DNA of 16,471 nt. It comes from JANNMJ01 sp031426455. GTDB taxonomy: Bacteria > Bacteroidota > Bacteroidia > Cytophagales > Hymenobacteraceae. The notes beneath the pieces were generated by a model that did not search any database, was not told the DNA's origin, and saw nothing but the letters and a program-made list of their open reading frames with translations. The DNA is taken from positions 1 to 16,471 of the forward strand of contig JANPLI010000092.1 of NCBI GenBank assembly GCA_031426455.1. The letters are read 5' to 3'. The position numbers and the translations under genes were made by a program. This document shows, piece after piece, positions 13,764-16,471 of the stretch (position 1 is the first letter of the stretch; each line of letters starts with the position of its first letter).

Positions 13764-13875
13764 CTTGGGGCTTGGGCGTTGGGTCTTTGACGGCGGCATC
13801 TTCAGCCCTAAAACCTAAGCCCTTCCACCCTCACACCCTTGCACCCTCAAACCCTCCCACCCTCACCCCCTCCCA
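13751..13875. repeat. G-rich heptamer array facing a C-rich octamer array
   Basis: Heptamers TTGAGTG, TTGGGGC, TTGGGGC, TTGGGCG, TTGGGTC at 13751-13785 are followed by non-repeat bases and then seven octamers of the form CCCTNNNA/C at 13820-13875 (CCCTTCCA, CCCTCACA, CCCTTGCA, CCCTCAAA, CCCTCCCA, CCCTCACC, CCCTCCCA). One octamer is identical to the unit before hemC. The G-rich side overlaps the ninth 22-bp unit. With the terminators, this accounts for nearly all of the 370-bp gap between dnaG and the GT4 gene; no coding gene is supported here. Confidence 0.75.
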
Positions 13876-13880
13876 ACCGG

Positions 13881-13888
13881 TACCTTTG
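13881..13888 (+). promoter_or_regulatory. -7 promoter element of the GT4 gene
   Basis: TACCTTTG, an exact TAnnTTTG, followed by CC. It ends seven bases before the GTG at 13896 and decides that start over the in-frame ATG at 13839, which lies upstream of the promoter inside the octamer array. Confidence 0.65.
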
Positions 13889-13895
13889 CCCCGTC

Positions 13896-15221
13896 GTGCG
13901 AATCCTGTTGCTGTGCCCCCGCGTCCCGTTTCCGCCCACTGACGGCGGCGCCATTGCGATGTACGATGTGGCGCGCGGCCTGGCCGACGTCGGCCACCAG
14001 GTCACGGTGCTGGCCGTGAACACCCCCAAGCACCGGCAGGACGACCCCACGGTGCTAGGCCCGGATATCCGCCTGCTGACGCACTTCATCGATACCAGCG
14101 TCCGACCCGGCCCGGCCCTGCGCAACGTGGTGGCTCAGGTTCGGGGCGCCGCCGGGCACCTGCCCTACAACGTTTCGCGGTTCGTGGACGCCGGTTTCCG
14201 CGCCCGTCTCGCGGCCCTGCTGACGGCCGAAACGTTTGATATCATCCAATTCGAGGGCACTTTCGTGGCCGCCTACGCCGCTGATTGCCGCCGCCTGGCC
14301 CCCCACACGCCGCGCGTGCTGCGCGCCCACAACCTGGAGTGCCAGATCTGGGAGCGCTTGGCCGAAAATGCCCGCAACCCGCTCAAGCGGTGGTACCTGC
14401 GCCACCTGGCCGAGGGTCTGCGCGCCTTCGAAACGGCCGTCGCCACTGATTTCGATGCCATCGCGGCCATCACCGAACTGGACGCCGCGCAATGGGCCGG
14501 GCTATCCAAAGCAACAAGCCACGAGCAACAAGCAACAAGAAACGAGCAACGAGCAACGAGCAACGAGCAACCAAAAACCACCACCATCCCCGCCGGCGTC
14601 CGCCGTACCGGCTGGCAGCCCGACTCCGCCATCCAGCCGTTGCCGCACGCCGTGGGGCTGATCGGGGCGCTGAACTGGGCACCGAACGTGGAAGGGTTGC
14701 GCTGGCTGCTGGCCGACGTTTGGCCGCTGGTGCGCGCCGCCCGGCCCGATGCCGAACTGCACATTGCCGGCTCGCACACCCCGGCGTGGCTAACGGCGCT
14801 GCGGGTGCCGGGCGTCACGATACACGGGTTCGTGCCGTCAGCGGCGGCCTTTATGCAGCGCCACCAACTGGTGCTGGTGCCGCTGCTGAGTGGCGGTGGA
14901 ATGCGCATCAAAATCATCGAAGCAATGACGCTGGGTTGCGCCGTGCTAACGACGCCCGTCGGCGGCGAAGGCATCCCGGCCACTCACGGCCGCGAGTGGC
15001 TGATGGCCGCCACGCCCGCCGAATGGGTGCAGGCTGTGCTCGGCGCCCTCGACGGCACCACCGACGTGCCCGCCCTGGGCCGCGCCGCCGCCGCGCTGGC
15101 TGCCCGCGAGTTCGACAATGAAGCGGTCGTGCGTCGGTTCGAGGCGCTGTACGCGCAGTTGCTGGTTGGCGCACCCGCCACCACCCCACCACCTCACCAC
15201 CCCACCACCCTGCCCCGGTGA
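13896..15221 (+). CDS. Glycosyltransferase, GT-B fold (GT4-like)
   Basis: A 441-residue cytosolic or peripheral glycosyltransferase. The N-terminal Rossmann half opens RILLLCPRVPFPPTDGGAIAMYDVARGLA and contains FDIIQFEGTF and RVLRAHNLECQIWERLA; this pattern is seen in sugar transferases of exopolysaccharide clusters. The C-terminal half carries VGLIGALNWAPNVEGLRWL (about 253-271), ELHIAGS, IHGFVPS and SGGGMRIKIIEAMTLGCAVLTTPVGGEGI (332-360), with Glu343 in the GT4 donor-site EX7E region. Two unusual stretches come from repeats: residues 206-226 (three heptads like ATSNEQR) in the linker between the two halves, and the last 15 residues (PATTPPPHHPTTLPR). The GTG start follows a -7 element. It overlaps the next glycosyltransferase by four bases, so the two are probably translated together. 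Donor and acceptor sugars are unknown. Confidence 0.88.
   Translation: MRILLLCPRVPFPPTDGGAIAMYDVARGLADVGHQVTVLAVNTPKHRQDDPTVLGPDIRLLTHFIDTSVRPGPALRNVVAQVRGAAGHLPYNVSRFVDAGFRARLAALLTAETFDIIQFEGTFVAAYAADCRRLAPHTPRVLRAHNLECQIWERLAENARNPLKRWYLRHLAEGLRAFETAVATDFDAIAAITELDAAQWAGLSKATSHEQQATRNEQRATSNEQPKTTTIPAGVRRTGWQPDSAIQPLPHAVGLIGALNWAPNVEGLRWLLADVWPLVRAARPDAELHIAGSHTPAWLTALRVPGVTIHGFVPSAAAFMQRHQLVLVPLLSGGGMRIKIIEAMTLGCAVLTTPVGGEGIPATHGREWLMAATPAEWVQAVLGALDGTTDVPALGRAAAALAAREFDNEAVVRRFEALYAQLLVGAPATTPPPHHPTTLPR
14511..14573. repeat. Heptamer array inside the GT4 gene
   Basis: Nine 7-bp units in phase: GCAACAA, GCCACGA, GCAACAA, GCAACAA, GAAACGA, GCAACGA three times, GCAACCA. On the other strand the unit is TTGCTCG (phase-shifted), of the same TTGNNNN form as arrays at 7030 and 13751. 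Sixty-three bases equal 21 codons, so the frame is kept, giving the heptads ATSHEQQ, ATRNEQR, ATSNEQP. None of the three plus-strand frames of the unit contains a stop. Confidence 0.92.
15178..15209. repeat. Octamer array encoding the GT4 C-terminus
   Basis: Four 8-bp units: CCACCACC, CCACCACC, TCACCACC, CCACCACC. TCACCACC is the exact reverse complement of the GGTGGTGA unit at 9593-9624. It encodes most of the Pro/Thr/His tail of the glycosyltransferase and ends nine bases before the GTG of the next gene. Confidence 0.85.
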
Positions 15222-16456
15222 GTGCCCTGCTACCCCTATTGCTGGCCGTGGTGGTGGGCTGCGGCCTGCTGATTGTCCACACCTACGTGCTGTTCCCGAT
15301 GCTGCTGCTGCACGGCTTGCGGCACTGGCCCCGCCCCGCGCCGCTGGTCTGGGACGGCACTACGCCCCCGGCCGAACTGCCCACTGTGGCCGTGCTGGTG
15401 GCGGCTTATAACGAGCAGAAGGTGGTCGAGGAAAAGATTCGTCGCACGTTCGCCAGCACGTATCCGAAGGAGAAAATCACGCTCTACCTGGGGTCCGACG
15501 CCAGCACCGACCAGACCGATGCCATCATCCAGCGTCTGCAAGCCGAGTTCGGGCCTGACCGCGTGGTGTTTCGTCGGTTTCCTGGACGAACCGGTAAGAT
15601 TCGGATCATCAACGCGCTGGCCGAAAACGTGGCCGCCGACGTGCTGGTGATGACCGACGCCAACGTGTTCTTTTCGCCGGAGGCCCTGTTTCAGATGGTC
15701 AAGTACCTGCGCGACCCCCGCGTGGGGCTGATCGGCGGGAATATCCTGAACGAGGAGGTCCGCCGCGAGGGCATTTCGGTGCAGGAGCGCGCCTATCTGC
15801 TGCGTGAAAATCAGATCAAGCACCAGGAAGGGCGCCTTTGGGGCGCAATGATGGGCGCCTTCGGGGGTTGCTACACGATGCGCCGGACGGTGTTCCGGCC
15901 AGTGCCCGAAACGTTTCTCAACGACGACTTCTGGCAGTCGGTGCAGGTCGTGGCGCAGGGCTTCCGCACGCTCACGGCGCTCGAAGCCCTTGTTTACGAG
16001 GACGTTTCGAACGTGCTCTTCGAGGAATTCCGCCGAAAGGTGCGCATCGGCACCGGCAACTTTCAGAACCTGCATTACTTCCGGCGGTTGCTGTGCCCCT
16101 GGGGCCGCGAGCAGGCAGTGGGCATTGCGTTCGGCTTCTGGTCGCACAAAGTGTTCCGCTGGCTGACGCCGCACCTGTTGCTGCTGGCGCTGGTGGCTAC
16201 GGCGGGCGGCGTGGCGCTTACCACGGGCACGGCGGCGGGCATCTGGTGGCAGGCCGCACTGGCTGCCCAGCTCGCCGGCCCGCTCCTGACGGGCGTGGAC
16301 CGCCTGCTGCGCCGCGCGGGCTGGAACCTGCGGTTGTTACGCTTCAACACCCACTTTTACGCTATGAACTACGCGATGCTCCTCGGCTGGTGGCGCTACG
16401 TGAAAGCCCCCGTCGAAACCAGCGTCTGGACACCCACGGAGCGGTTTCAGTGGTGA
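15218..16456 (+). CDS. Membrane-bound family 2 glycosyltransferase
   Basis: A 412-residue processive-type GT2 enzyme. Membrane segments are visible at about 5-31 (LPLLLAVVVGCGLLIVHTYV) and in the C-terminal part at about 315-335 and 342-360. The catalytic GT-A domain between them begins PTVAVLVAAYNEQKVVEEKI; SDAS at 93-96 and TDAN at 146-149 (the DxD-type metal site, here DAN) are followed by GGNILNEEVRREG, GAFGGCYTMRR, the catalytic-base region NDDF at 235-238 and RRKVRIGTGNFQNL at 272-285 in the place of QxxRW. It resembles hyaluronan/cellulose synthase-like enzymes that polymerise or transfer sugars at the membrane and export glycan. The GTG start overlaps the preceding stop (GTGA). It ends 15 bases before the window edge. 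The product glycan is unknown. Confidence 0.9.
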   Translation: MSALLPLLLAVVVGCGLLIVHTYVLFPMLLLHGLRHWPRPAPLVWDGTTPPAELPTVAVLVAAYNEQKVVEEKIRRTFASTYPKEKITLYLGSDASTDQTDAIIQRLQAEFGPDRVVFRRFPGRTGKIRIINALAENVAADVLVMTDANVFFSPEALFQMVKYLRDPRVGLIGGNILNEEVRREGISVQERAYLLRENQIKHQEGRLWGAMMGAFGGCYTMRRTVFRPVPETFLNDDFWQSVQVVAQGFRTLTALEALVYEDVSNVLFEEFRRKVRIGTGNFQNLHYFRRLLCPWGREQAVGIAFGFWSHKVFRWLTPHLLLLALVATAGGVALTTGTAAGIWWQAALAAQLAGPLLTGVDRLLRRAGWNLRLLRFNTHFYAMNYAMLLGWWRYVKAPVETSVWTPTERFQW

Positions 16457-16471
16457 GCCCCCAATTCATTA

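Noticed and set aside
13736..13942. Small protein encoded across the post-dnaG repeats (about 68 residues)
   Set aside because: The reading frame merely translates the repeat arrays (Gly/Leu/Val then Pro/Thr/Leu low complexity) and overlaps the promoter and start of the GT4 gene.
1..16471. tRNA, rRNA, insertion sequence or prophage remains
   Set aside because: No cloverleaf-like stretch, rRNA signature, transposase, integrase or phage gene was found on either strand.

Overview
The window looks like a chromosomal segment of a GC-rich member of the Bacteroidota, most likely Cytophagales close to Hymenobacter. The reasons are the visibly GC-rich coding sequence, several copies of the Bacteroidota -7 promoter element (TAnnTTTG, here usually TACCTTTGCC or GACCTTTGCC) directly in front of genes, frequent GTG and TTG starts without obvious Shine-Dalgarno sequences, and Bacteroidota-type proteins (a GlmU-related left-handed beta-helix protein, an Mrp ATPase without its CxxC pair). 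The genus is inferred from these traits only.

Layout. On the minus strand at the left edge is the 5' end of a GH13 alpha-amylase-family lipoprotein (1-444), divergent from a long-chain acyl-CoA synthetase (738-2489). Then come a GlmU-like sugar nucleotidyltransferase/acyltransferase (2558-3784), overlapped by a small AT-rich membrane protein gene (3777-4109), followed by holB (4129-5250), hemC (5327-6244), a lipoprotein cyclophilin (6291-6968), an RmlD-like reductase (7062-7976) and a membrane-anchored protein with three helix-hairpin-helix modules (8100-9242). A bidirectional terminator at 9250-9282 separates these from a minus-strand group: mrp (9674-10783) with a NifU C-terminal-domain protein (9334-9585), and a ParE/RelE-type toxin with its antitoxin (10809-11343). 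dnaG (11453-13525) is divergent from the antitoxin. A 370-bp intergenic region full of structured repeats follows, then a GT4 glycosyltransferase (13896-15221) and a GT2 membrane glycosyltransferase (15218-16456) joined by a 4-bp overlap.

Functionally most of the window is housekeeping: fatty-acid activation, replication (holB, dnaG), tetrapyrrole synthesis (hemC), protein folding, Fe-S cluster assembly (Mrp plus NifU domain), and sugar-nucleotide and polysaccharide chemistry. The two terminal glycosyltransferases probably act together in cell-surface glycan synthesis.

The most distinctive content lies between the genes. Micro-repeats with 7-, 8- or 22-bp periods fill nearly every short gap, and two arrays have entered the GT4 reading frame. 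Heptamers of the form TTGNNNN occur at three sites. Octamers related to CCCTCAAA or TCACCACC occur at four sites, two of them as a G-rich array facing a C-rich array. A nine-unit 22-bp array of dyad-symmetric units follows dnaG. Four genes carry the -7 element only 7-8 bases before the start codon, which implies leaderless or nearly leaderless mRNAs. No complete new defence or mobile system was found; the toxin-antitoxin pair is the only accessory module recognised. All calls come from reading the sequence, with no database search.
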